Origin: Candidatus Enterococcus murrayae | GTDB taxonomy: Bacteria > Bacillota > Bacilli > Lactobacillales > Enterococcaceae | Direction: 5' to 3' | Length of the DNA: 64,000 nucleotides | NCBI RefSeq assembly: GCF_017315985.1 | Contig: NZ_JAFLVR010000004.1 | Span: 62,001 to 126,000 of the forward strand | Shown: piece after piece, positions 1-7,566 of the stretch | Numbering within the stretch: the first letter of the stretch is position 1 | How the letters are laid out: each line of letters starts with the position of its first letter | Translations under genes and position numbers: made by a program | The notes under the pieces: model-generated | What the model was told of the DNA's origin: nothing | Seen by the model: only the letters and a program-made list of their open reading frames with translations | The model's database searches: none

Positions 1-216
1 CATAAAAAAAAGCAATATTAAAACAACGGCAAAGCTGCCAAAGCCCAGCATTCCAACAAGTTGGGTATTTTTTCCTGCACTGCGGATCAGAGGCTGCTCA
101 TACGTCATTGCAGTAAAGGAATAATAAACCATTACCGCAAAAATCAGACTGAAGAAAAAGATTAGGTAGTTAGATAATTGTTTTTTGAAGCCGCGCCAAA
201 TAATTCTAATCAGCAT
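1..216 (-). CDS. Bce-type ABC transporter permease, N-terminal part (cut by window edge)
   Basis: Only the first 72 codons are present; the gene continues off the left edge. The peptide starts MLIRIIWRGF and has a hydrophobic stretch at about residues 17-33 and a second one at about 55-72. This fits the start of an FtsX/BceB-type permease. The ATG at 216 overlaps the end of the ATPase gene by 11 bases, indicating translational coupling and one transporter. In this family the pair usually exports or senses cell-wall-active peptides such as bacitracin. That role is inferred from the family and no substrate can be read here. Confidence 0.7.
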   Translation of the reverse strand, partial: MLIRIIWRGFKKQLSNYLIFFFSLIFAVMVYYSFTAMTYEQPLIRSAGKNTQLVGMLGFGSFAVVLILLFFM

Positions 217-973
217 TGGCTTTCCCACCCCCGCCGATTGTCGCCTGCATGTCGATTACTTTCTCAAAGAAGTCTTTGCGGGAAGAACGGCGAACGATCT
301 CAGAGAAAAAGCGTCCATCTTTGATAAACAAGACTCGGTTGCAGTAGCTAGCAGTGTACGGATCATGAGTCACCATCAAAATCGTCGTTTCCTCATGAAG
401 ATTCACTTCATCCAAGTAATTTAAAAACTCTGTAGCTGCTTTCGAATCCAAGGAACCTGTCGGCTCATCAGCAAATAAAACTAGCGGCTTACTGATCAGA
501 GCCCGAGCAGCGGCAGTCCGCTGCTGCTGTCCAACCGAAATTTCTTCTGGGTAGCGCGCTAGAATATGCTCAATTTTTAATATCCTTGCTAAACGAAGTA
601 CCCGGTCTTCAATCTCATCATTTGAAAGCTTGCTGACAGTCAGCGGTAGAATAATATTATCCTTGACAGTCAAACTGTCAATCAAATTGAAATCCTGAAA
701 GATAAATCCCATTTTTTCTCGGCGAAAATCTGTTAAGCGGCTCTCACGCATCTGGGTGATATCCGCTCCGGCAATCTTAACCGACCCCATTGTCGGCAAT
801 AATATTGTCGAAAGAATGTTCATCAACGTCGTTTTCCCAGCCCCACTGGGTCCCATAATACCGACAAATTCACCCTTCTCAACTGTAAAATTTAAATCAT
901 TTAAGACATTCACTTTATTGTTTCGTGTGCCATAGCTTTTACTTAAATGCTGTACCTTAATAATTTTTTCCAT
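206..973 (-). CDS. ABC transporter ATP-binding protein, BceA/MacB-like
   Basis: A 255-residue ATPase that powers the overlapping permease. Visible motifs are Walker A GPSGAGKTT (41-49), the Q-loop FQD near 92, the signature ISVGQQQR at about 145 and Walker B LVLFADEP (164-171), then the switch histidine in VTHD. The signature has Val where most family members have Gly (SGGQ). An AGGAGGGG ribosome binding site precedes the ATG. The early Asn/Lys-rich insert after SKSYG is typical of Bce-type ATPases. No two-component genes lie beside it within the window. Family assignment is firm; the substrate is unknown. Confidence 0.85.
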   Translation of the reverse strand: MEKIIKVQHLSKSYGTRNNKVNVLNDLNFTVEKGEFVGIMGPSGAGKTTLMNILSTILLPTMGSVKIAGADITQMRESRLTDFRREKMGFIFQDFNLIDSLTVKDNIILPLTVSKLSNDEIEDRVLRLARILKIEHILARYPEEISVGQQQRTAAARALISKPLVLFADEPTGSLDSKAATEFLNYLDEVNLHEETTILMVTHDPYTASYCNRVLFIKDGRFFSEIVRRSSRKDFFEKVIDMQATIGGGGKANAD

Positions 974-1333
974 TTGTTCCCCTCCTATTTCTATCTCAAC
1001 TTAGAGGAAATATTTTCAGTATGATTGTTAATTTTGTCTAAGTAAGCATACCATTCAATAGGTCTTAGCCACTTACCTTTTGGTTAGCGTTCGCTTCATT
1101 CCACTTAAAACTTAATCAACAGCAAAATATAAGCGAAAAATATTGGACTGAAATCTATTTGTAACATCTAATTTTTTTCTTTTATGGTATCATATTTGAG
1201 GTGGATTCTTATGTGAAACGACCTTCAATAATCTTACATTTTTTTCACTTTTTAGGAAAAATTTTTTTCAGTTATTTTATCTTATTTGGAAGCTTGGCCT
1301 TATCAGCTTTCTTTTATCTTTCAGTAAACAAGC

Positions 1334-1349
1334 ACACTATATATGGTGT
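1334..1349. promoter_or_regulatory. NrdR box 1 upstream of nrdD
   Basis: The sequence ACACTATATATGGTGT is close to the NrdR consensus ACACWATATATWGWGT. NrdR is the ATP/dATP-sensing repressor of ribonucleotide reductase genes. Its position upstream of nrdD makes this a likely true operator. Confidence 0.8.
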
Positions 1350-1374
1350 GTTTTTCTTTTTTGGTAAAAAAATA

Positions 1375-1390
1375 ATACTATATATCGTTG
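1375..1390. promoter_or_regulatory. NrdR box 2 upstream of nrdD
   Basis: The sequence ATACTATATATCGTTG keeps the central CTATATAT core of the NrdR consensus. Its start is 41 bases after that of box 1, close to four helical turns, so both boxes would face the same side of DNA. A further partial copy, ATACTATATGATTG, begins 30 bases later at 1405. Confidence 0.65.
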
Positions 1391-1451
1391 CAACCACATC
1401 AGAAATACTATATGATTGATAATGAACTTTAAAGGAATGGAGTTGTTTGCA

Positions 1452-3644
1452 ATGATGGAAATCCACACAAAAGATTCGTTGTTCAACGAATATCAACCGT
1501 CGCTAAAAAATATTAAGGTCGTAAAACGTGATGGTCGTCACACAGCATTTGATGATCAAAAAATTTATGATGCCTTGATCAAAGCAGAAACGAAAATCAA
1601 AGGATCGGTCGACCCTCTGGCTCATGAACGTATCCAGTCAATTGTTGAGCGAGTAGATGCAGAAATTTCAGAACGTTTTACTAGCGATATTAAAATATAT
1701 GAAATCCAAAACATCGTGGAGCATACATTATTAGAACACAACGAATATGAGCTGGCAGAAGAATATATCAATTATCGAACACGCCGCGACTTCCAACGCA
1801 GCAAAGCGACCGATATCAATTTTACGATCGGTAAATTAATCAATAAGGATCAAACGGTCGTCAATGAAAATGCCAATAAAGATAGTGACGTTTTTAACAC
1901 ACAACGTGATTTAACTGCCGGGATCGTCGGCAAATCAATCGGTTTAAAGATGCTGCCTCCTCATGTGGCAAACGCTCACCAAAAAGGGGATATTCATTAT
2001 CATGACCTGGACTATCATCCCTATACACCAATGACTAACTGCTGTTTGATTGACTTCAAAGGGATGTTGAACAATGGCTTCAAAATTGGGAATGCGGAAG
2101 TGGAAAGTCCTAAATCGATTCAAACTGCAACTGCTCAAATCTCGCAAATCATCGCTAATGTGGCATCTAGCCAATATGGCGGTTGTTCGGCAGACCGTAC
2201 AGATGAGCTATTAGCTCCTTTTGCGCGCCTAAATTACGATAAACACTTAAAAGATGCAGAAGAATGGATCGATAATCCTGAAAAGCAAAAAGCTTTCGCA
2301 AAACAAAAAACACGCAAAGATATTTACGATGCTATGCAAAGTTTGGAATATGAAATCAATACTCTGTTTACTTCAAACGGACAAACACCTTTCACTTCTC
2401 TAGGCTTCGGTTTGGGAACTGATTGGTTTGAACGGGAGATCCAAAAAGCGATCTTACAAATCCGAATCGAAGGTTTAGGCAGCGAAAAACGGACAGCGAT
2501 TTTTCCTAAATTGATTTTCACTTTACGTCGCGGAACAAACTTAGAGCCAAACGATCCAAACTACGACATCAAAGAACTTGCGTTAGAATGCGCAACAAAA
2601 CGAATGTATCCGGATATCTTGAACTACGATAAGCTGATCGAATTAACAGGCAGTTTCAAAGTACCAATGGGCTGTCGCTCGTTCTTACAAGGCTGGAAAA
2701 ATGAACAAGGTGAAGAAATCAATGCTGGTCGGATGAACCTTGGAGTTGTTACATTGAACTTGCCACGAATTGCTTTAGAATCTGGCGGCAATAAAGAAAA
2801 ATTCTGGTCATTATTAGAAGAACGGCTTCAAATCGCAAAAGATGCCCTAGTCTTCCGAATCGACCGTTGTAAAGAAGCCACCCCAGCAAACGCACCAATT
2901 CTTTATCAATACGGTGCTTTTGGCAAACGTTTGAAACGTACTGATGCAGTTAATGAATTATTTAAGAATAAACGTGCAACAATTTCTCTAGGATATATTG
3001 GCCTTTACGAAGTAGCCAGTGTCTTTTACGGTGGAGAATGGGAAGGCAATGATGAAGCAAAAGGATTTACCATCGACATCATGAAAGATTTGAAGGAACA
3101 CGCAGATGCTTGGGGTAATGAATATGGCTATCACTTTAGTGTTTACTCAACACCAAGTGAAAGCTTAACGGACCGCTTCTGCCGTCTAGATACTGAACGT
3201 TTTGGTATCGTTGAGAACATTACGGACAAAGACTACTATACTAATAGTTTCCATTACGATGTTCGAAAAAATCCAACACCGTTTGAAAAACTAGATTTTG
3301 AAAAAGATTATCCTAAATATTGTTCCGGCGGCTTCATCCACTACTGTGAATACCCTGTCTTGCAGCAAAATCCTAAATCTTTGGAAGCTGTCTGGGACTA
3401 TGGTTATGACCGTATCGCATATCTAGGCACGAATACTCCGATCGATCATTGCTACGAATGTGGTTTCGAAGGCGACTTCAAACCAACAAAACGTGGTTTT
3501 GAATGTCCGCAATGCGGCAATCACGATCCGAAATCATGCGATGTAGTGAAACGGACTTGCGGTTACCTAGGAAACCCTCAAGCACGTCCGATGGTTCACG
3601 GTCGTCATGAAGAGATTGCATCTCGTGTAAAACACATGAAATAA
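1452..3644 (+). CDS. nrdD: Anaerobic (class III) ribonucleoside-triphosphate reductase
   Basis: This 730-residue enzyme makes deoxyribonucleotides without oxygen, using a glycyl radical installed by NrdG. The N-terminal part (about 20-110, KVVKRDGRHTAFDDQKIYDAL) is the ATP-cone allosteric domain. The C-terminus has a zinc site made of two CxxC pairs (C667/C670 and C685/C688). The radical loop is RTCGYLG, with the likely glycyl radical at about G704. I chose the ATG at 1452 because AAAGGAATGGAG (1431-1441) lies just upstream; a TTG at 1416 would extend the frame but has no such site. Two or three NrdR boxes precede it, and nrdG follows after 104 bases. Confidence 0.95.
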   Translation: MMEIHTKDSLFNEYQPSLKNIKVVKRDGRHTAFDDQKIYDALIKAETKIKGSVDPLAHERIQSIVERVDAEISERFTSDIKIYEIQNIVEHTLLEHNEYELAEEYINYRTRRDFQRSKATDINFTIGKLINKDQTVVNENANKDSDVFNTQRDLTAGIVGKSIGLKMLPPHVANAHQKGDIHYHDLDYHPYTPMTNCCLIDFKGMLNNGFKIGNAEVESPKSIQTATAQISQIIANVASSQYGGCSADRTDELLAPFARLNYDKHLKDAEEWIDNPEKQKAFAKQKTRKDIYDAMQSLEYEINTLFTSNGQTPFTSLGFGLGTDWFEREIQKAILQIRIEGLGSEKRTAIFPKLIFTLRRGTNLEPNDPNYDIKELALECATKRMYPDILNYDKLIELTGSFKVPMGCRSFLQGWKNEQGEEINAGRMNLGVVTLNLPRIALESGGNKEKFWSLLEERLQIAKDALVFRIDRCKEATPANAPILYQYGAFGKRLKRTDAVNELFKNKRATISLGYIGLYEVASVFYGGEWEGNDEAKGFTIDIMKDLKEHADAWGNEYGYHFSVYSTPSESLTDRFCRLDTERFGIVENITDKDYYTNSFHYDVRKNPTPFEKLDFEKDYPKYCSGGFIHYCEYPVLQQNPKSLEAVWDYGYDRIAYLGTNTPIDHCYECGFEGDFKPTKRGFECPQCGNHDPKSCDVVKRTCGYLGNPQARPMVHGRHEEIASRVKHMK

Positions 3645-3697
3645 TAAAGGTTTACAAAGAACGACATTCGTTTTTTGTGTTAGACAACAGACTATTG

Positions 3698-3731
3698 ACA
3701 GGGACGGCGTTCTTTGCCGCTCCCTGTTTTA
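3698..3731 (+). terminator. Hairpin between nrdD and nrdG
   Basis: Arms ACAGGGA-CGGC and GCCG-C-TCCCTGT (3698-3727) pair around the loop GTTCTTT with one bulged C, followed by TTTATTT. It could be a partial terminator lowering nrdG expression relative to nrdD, or an RNA-stabilising stem. Confidence 0.55.
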
Positions 3732-3748
3732 TTTGAAAGGTGAAAAAT

Positions 3749-4351
3749 ATGCGTAATCCTAAACCGAAAGAATGGCTGGCAAGTGAACTAAGTCAACAAT
3801 ATATCGCTGATTATAAGGCCTTCAATTTTGTAGATGGTGAAGGCGTCCGCAACAGTCTCTATGTCAGCGGCTGCCCCTTTGCCTGCGAAGGCTGCTTCAA
3901 CGCCGCTTCACAAAATTTCCGATACGGCAAACCATTCACACAAGAACTAGAAGACCAGCTGATCACTGATACAGCTCATGATTATGTCCAAGGTGTTACC
4001 TTTTTAGGGGGCGAGCCTTTCTTAAATACTCAAGTCTGCTTGAAAGTGATCGATCGAATTCGCTCCGAATTTGGCGATAGTAAGGATATCTGGTCTTGGA
4101 CCGGTTATACGTTTGAAGAACTGCTGCTAGATAGCGAGGATAAATTAGAAATGCTGGGCAAGATCGATATCTTGGTCGATGGTCGTTTTGATATCTCAAA
4201 GAAAAATTTGATGCTGCAATTTCGCGGCAGTTCAAATCAACGAATCATTGATGTCAAAAAATCTTTAGCAAAGGGCGAAGTAGTGATTTGGGAAAAGCTT
4301 CATGACTCAGAAAAAGCCTTTGAACAAATAAAAAAGAGCGAACTAATTTAA
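3749..4351 (+). CDS. nrdG: Anaerobic ribonucleotide reductase activating protein (radical SAM)
   Basis: A 200-residue radical-SAM enzyme that generates the glycyl radical on NrdD. The iron-sulfur motif is CPFACEGC (CX3CX2C), preceded by NSLYVSG. The following TFLGGEPFLN is the glycine-rich SAM-binding segment. The ATG at 3749 is preceded by GAAAGGTG; a GTG at 3740 inside that site is less likely. Its last 9 bases overlap the end of the convergent dinB gene. Length and motifs fit the family. Confidence 0.95.
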   Translation: MRNPKPKEWLASELSQQYIADYKAFNFVDGEGVRNSLYVSGCPFACEGCFNAASQNFRYGKPFTQELEDQLITDTAHDYVQGVTFLGGEPFLNTQVCLKVIDRIRSEFGDSKDIWSWTGYTFEELLLDSEDKLEMLGKIDILVDGRFDISKKNLMLQFRGSSNQRIIDVKKSLAKGEVVIWEKLHDSEKAFEQIKKSELI

Positions 4352-4359
4352 TCGCTCTT
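4334..4359. terminator. Bidirectional terminator over the nrdG/dinB stop codons
   Basis: AAGAGCGA (4334-4341) pairs with TCGCTCTT (4352-4359) around a 10-base loop. An A-run lies on the left. The stem contains the stop codons of both convergent genes, so one hairpin serves both. Confidence 0.65.
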
Positions 4360-5467
4360 CCCATAATGGCAGCACAATATTTTCATAGGCGACGGGATCT
4401 AGATTGGTCAAGGTAATACCGACCAATCGGATCCCTTTTTCTACGCCGCTAATTTCTTCCCAAATCAAGCTCGCTTGAGAAAATAACTCTTCTTTCTTTT
4501 CTATGTAATATGGCAAAGTCACGCGTCTCGTGACTGTTGTATAATCCGCATAACGAATCTTGACCACCACCGTTTTACCGTGGCGCTGCACTCGTTTTAA
4601 TGAATGCTCAACTTTTTCCGCCAGTTGTCGCAATTGAGTTAATACTTCATCCTCTGTTGTTAACGGACGACCGTAAGTATGCTCTTTGCCTACAGATTTA
4701 CGCTCGCGAGTCACGCTTACTGGTGAATCGTGAATCCCTCGGACCTTACGATATAAAGAGTAACCCATTTTGCCAAACTCCTGAATCAAAAACATTTCAC
4801 TCTTCTCATACAAATCCGCACCAGTAAAGATGCCAAACTCATTCATTTTTGGCACCGTCTTCTTACCTACACCATGAAACTTTTCGATCGGCAATCGTTT
4901 CAAGAAAGTAACGGCTTCTTCTGGAGAGATCACGGTCATACCTTTAGGCTTCTGATAATCAGAAGCCAGCTTAGCTAAAAATTTATTATAGCTGACACCA
5001 GCAGAGCAAGTCAGCTGTAATTCCTCCCAAATATCCTGCTGAATCATTCGGGCGATTTTAATTGCTGAACGTGCATCAATCTTATTTTCTGTCACATCAA
5101 GATAGGCTTCATCAATAGAAACTGGTTCAATAATATCAGTGTATCGGTGAAAAATGGCTCGGACCTGTTTTGAAACCGCGCTGTATTTCTCGTGATCACC
5201 AGGCTTGAAAATTGCTTGCGGACACAGCTCAAACGCCTTCTGTGCACTCATAGCAGAATGTATCCCATATACCCTTGCCTTGTAATTCGCTGTAGTTACA
5301 ACACCCTTCCCGCCCGTGTCAGAGGGATGGCGTGCGATCACCAGCGGATGTTTTGCCAGTTCAGGATCATCCCGCTCTTCGACTGAGGCAAAAAATGCAT
5401 CCATATCCATATGAATAATTTTTCTCGAGATATCATTTTTTAATGGAAATACCAACTCAGCCATCAT
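4343..5467 (-). CDS. dinB: DNA polymerase IV (Y-family translesion polymerase)
   Basis: This 374-residue polymerase copies damaged DNA with low fidelity. It carries the palm motifs IIHMDMDAFFASVE (catalytic Asp at about 21) and SIDEAYLDV (Asp119/Glu120), plus the helix-hairpin-helix segment FHGVGKKTVPKM. The C-terminal little-finger domain follows. The start is the ATG pair at 5467/5464, with GGAGG six bases upstream; the longer frame to 5530 contains that site and is unlikely. No LexA/DinR box was identified. The C-terminus ends WEERLN without an obvious clamp-binding motif. Confidence 0.93.
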   Translation of the reverse strand: MMAELVFPLKNDISRKIIHMDMDAFFASVEERDDPELAKHPLVIARHPSDTGGKGVVTTANYKARVYGIHSAMSAQKAFELCPQAIFKPGDHEKYSAVSKQVRAIFHRYTDIIEPVSIDEAYLDVTENKIDARSAIKIARMIQQDIWEELQLTCSAGVSYNKFLAKLASDYQKPKGMTVISPEEAVTFLKRLPIEKFHGVGKKTVPKMNEFGIFTGADLYEKSEMFLIQEFGKMGYSLYRKVRGIHDSPVSVTRERKSVGKEHTYGRPLTTEDEVLTQLRQLAEKVEHSLKRVQRHGKTVVVKIRYADYTTVTRRVTLPYYIEKKEELFSQASLIWEEISGVEKGIRLVGITLTNLDPVAYENIVLPLWEERLN

Positions 5468-5684
5468 TTTCGCCTCCTCTTCCATCCTTCTTCCATTAAC
5501 TATTATACCCGAACGTCTGTTCACAGACAATTAATCATGCTGGAAATAAGAGGAACTTAAGAATGATGCGCTAGTAATAAAATGATAGCACTCAACTTTA
5601 GCGAACTCATTTATAGTAGTATTTTTTCTAGTGTGGGGAATTCAGCCGATTTTGTATACATACTATTCGACTAATCTGCTAAAT

Positions 5685-5710
5685 CAAAAAAAAGACAGTT
5701 TTCACTGTCT
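5685..5710 (-). terminator. Terminator of the Phd/YefM-like gene
   Basis: AGACAG (5693-5698) and CTGTCT (5705-5710) form a short stem. On the minus strand it is followed by a run of T. It overlaps the stop codon of the gene starting at 6239. Confidence 0.6.
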
Positions 5711-6239
5711 ATCGTTCAATCAGATTAACTTTACGGATCATCAGCTTGTCAGCAGATCCTCGTTGAAATTCTTGGGGTTCGCCGAAAATTTCAGCGTAAA
5801 TGACTTTATTATGCTCACGCCGACGCAGCTGATAGATAATTTTCCCCGTATCTTCCAGCTCTTTCATCATTTCCGTCACACCGCCGAACCCAGTTTTTTT
5901 GGTAATGAATCCTGTGGCCACCATTCGTTCATCTAAATACCTAGCAGAGATAACTGAGCCCTTTGCTAGAGTTGTTCTCAACGCCGTTGCCAACTCTTCT
6001 AATTCTTCTGGAACTGGTAATTCTCGTTCTACTGGCTGATATAAAGTATCTCGTAAAGTATTTAATTCCTCCACCAACGCTTCATATTGTTCTTTAGTAA
6101 GCATTACACCAGCAATTTTTTCACGGTTAAAGATATAAACACCAGTCTCCGCCTTGCGAGCTTGAGCAAAAACATCCATTGGTGATTTTTTTACTTCTGT
6201 AATCGAAGATGTCGGAACATCTAGTTTTCGTAATCCCAC
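5709..6239 (-). CDS. Phd/YefM-like antitoxin-type protein with C-terminal extension
   Basis: The N-terminal 60 residues (TSSITEVKKSPMDVFAQAR, then TGVYIFNREKIAGVMLTKEQYEAL) match the Phd/YefM fold, in which the first strand and helix bind operator DNA as a dimer. The protein is 176 residues, about twice a normal Phd/YefM antitoxin. The extra half (about 85-176) contains GFITKKTGFGGVTEMMKELEDTG and charged segments I do not recognise. No toxin gene (RelE, Doc or YoeB size) lies on either side: dinB is downstream and a 180-base gap is upstream. It may be a stand-alone regulator. The start has upstream AGGAGGAG on the minus strand. Confidence 0.6.
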   Translation of the reverse strand: MGLRKLDVPTSSITEVKKSPMDVFAQARKAETGVYIFNREKIAGVMLTKEQYEALVEELNTLRDTLYQPVERELPVPEELEELATALRTTLAKGSVISARYLDERMVATGFITKKTGFGGVTEMMKELEDTGKIIYQLRRREHNKVIYAEIFGEPQEFQRGSADKLMIRKVNLIER

Positions 6240-6421
6240 TCTGCTCTCCTCCTAATTTCATAGCCTCTCTAACGAAAGAGCTAAATTCTCTTTTATCTGT
6301 ACCTCATTTTATTATTCGCGCGAAAAATAGTAGCGTCACACGAACTAAAATGGCATCCTTTACGTAGTCTTCATCATTATAGCATAACCTTTCTTGAAGA
6401 AAAATCTTCATCTTACTTTCC

Positions 6422-7450
6422 TTATTTAGAACATATAATTTTCTCATATCGTTCTTGAATCGAAAATGAAGAAGCTAGATTTGGGGTTGTTGTTAGCGCC
6501 ACATGATAGCTTGTAAAAACAATATTTTTCAAAGCTAACGCCAATTCGTCCACTCGGCAATTAGTCAACATAGGGATCTGCCGCTTTAACTCTTTGCCAA
6601 GACGATAATACGTTTCTGCTACAGCACCTTGTTCCCATTTCAGATTGAATATTATTAATGGAAGCCCTTGATGTATTCCAAAAAATAGATCAAAAAGCTT
6701 AACCGTGAATGTATTTTTTAGTACTTCACTTTCAAAAGCAAGTACCTCCTTAATAATTTGAGTCGCTTGCTGCACTTCTAGATATAAATCCGTTTGATAG
6801 TTTCGATGACAATGATAAAAATCCGTAAAAAGCTGAAAATGATAGCGCATATGATCAAAGAAGAAAAACTCCGCAAACTTCGACTCTATACCAAATTCTT
6901 CAATGAAGGATTCAATAACTGATTCATCAGGGAATAGAGCTTTATTAATCGGCACTCCAGGATAATTTCGATAATAATAATCTATCTGCTGATAAATCTC
7001 ATGCTCCTCAAAATAATAGAAATCTCTCAAATAGCGCAGCTGTAACAAAAATATTAACCCTTGTTCTCCCAATAAATTGCCCGTTCGACGATTGGCTGAA
7101 AGATTCAAGCAAAGCAAATGCTGATTTAGCTCTTTAAATTTGTTATATTCGATTTCCGTTGAAGCGTGTCCCCAAAGATATTGTCGAAACAGTTGAAAAC
7201 GTGGATCAGCCATCAATAATCCTCGGTAAAGTTCTGAATATTTTGTTTCGTACTGCTGATCTATCTGCCAATATTTTCCTTTTGAAACATATCCCTTTTG
7301 CTGCAATTCATCAAGATGTCGTAAAACTGTTCTCGGGCTTGTCTTTATATGCTTAGCTAATTCTCCTACCGTATATCGTTCTTCTCTTAGTAATGCAATT
7401 AATTGTAGCTGTCGTTGATTTTTCTTTCTCATTATAAATTGCCAGATCAT
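6422..7450 (-). CDS. Mga-like helix-turn-helix transcriptional regulator
   Basis: A 342-residue protein with an N-terminal winged helix-turn-helix (RQLQLIALLREERYTVGELAKHIKTSPRTVLRHLDELQQKGYVSK, about residues 13-57). A long alpha-helical, aromatic-rich region without recognisable catalytic residues follows. This layout fits the Mga/RofA-type regulators of streptococci and enterococci, although PRD and EIIB domains are not clearly visible. AGGGGAT precedes the ATG at 7450; a second ATG at 7432 is possible. It is codirectional with copB but separated by a terminator, so its targets are unknown. Confidence 0.6.
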   Translation of the reverse strand: MIWQFIMRKKNQRQLQLIALLREERYTVGELAKHIKTSPRTVLRHLDELQQKGYVSKGKYWQIDQQYETKYSELYRGLLMADPRFQLFRQYLWGHASTEIEYNKFKELNQHLLCLNLSANRRTGNLLGEQGLIFLLQLRYLRDFYYFEEHEIYQQIDYYYRNYPGVPINKALFPDESVIESFIEEFGIESKFAEFFFFDHMRYHFQLFTDFYHCHRNYQTDLYLEVQQATQIIKEVLAFESEVLKNTFTVKLFDLFFGIHQGLPLIIFNLKWEQGAVAETYYRLGKELKRQIPMLTNCRVDELALALKNIVFTSYHVALTTTPNLASSFSIQERYEKIICSK

Positions 7451-7537
7451 ATTTTATATCCCCTTTTCTGTTCATTGCAATTCCTCTAATTTAAAAATAG
7501 CACAAAACATGGGAAAGTTTTTATTCAACTTTTTGCA

Positions 7538-7566
7538 AAAAAAAAAAGCGTCTGAATAATCAGACG
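7538..7566 (-). terminator. Terminator of the cop operon
   Basis: CGTCTG (7549-7554) and CAGACG (7561-7566) pair across a short loop. A run of at least ten A on the plus strand gives the minus-strand T tract. The stem overlaps the copB stop codon. Confidence 0.75.

Larger units (their letters stand above)
974..1451. other. Long divergent intergenic region between ABC operon and nrdD
   Basis: About 480 bases without a convincing gene. It must hold the promoter of the leftward ABC operon and that of rightward nrdD. An extended -10 like element TGGTATCAT lies at about 1185-1193 and NrdR-type boxes are at 1334-1390. A GTG-started frame from 1213 to 1419 encodes a hydrophobic 68-residue peptide, but it runs through the NrdR boxes and I do not call it. 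Confidence 0.5.

Noticed and set aside
5631-5936. A plus-strand frame opposite the Phd/YefM-like gene
   Set aside because: It is antisense to a well-supported gene, has no ribosome binding site and its sequence is a shadow of that gene.
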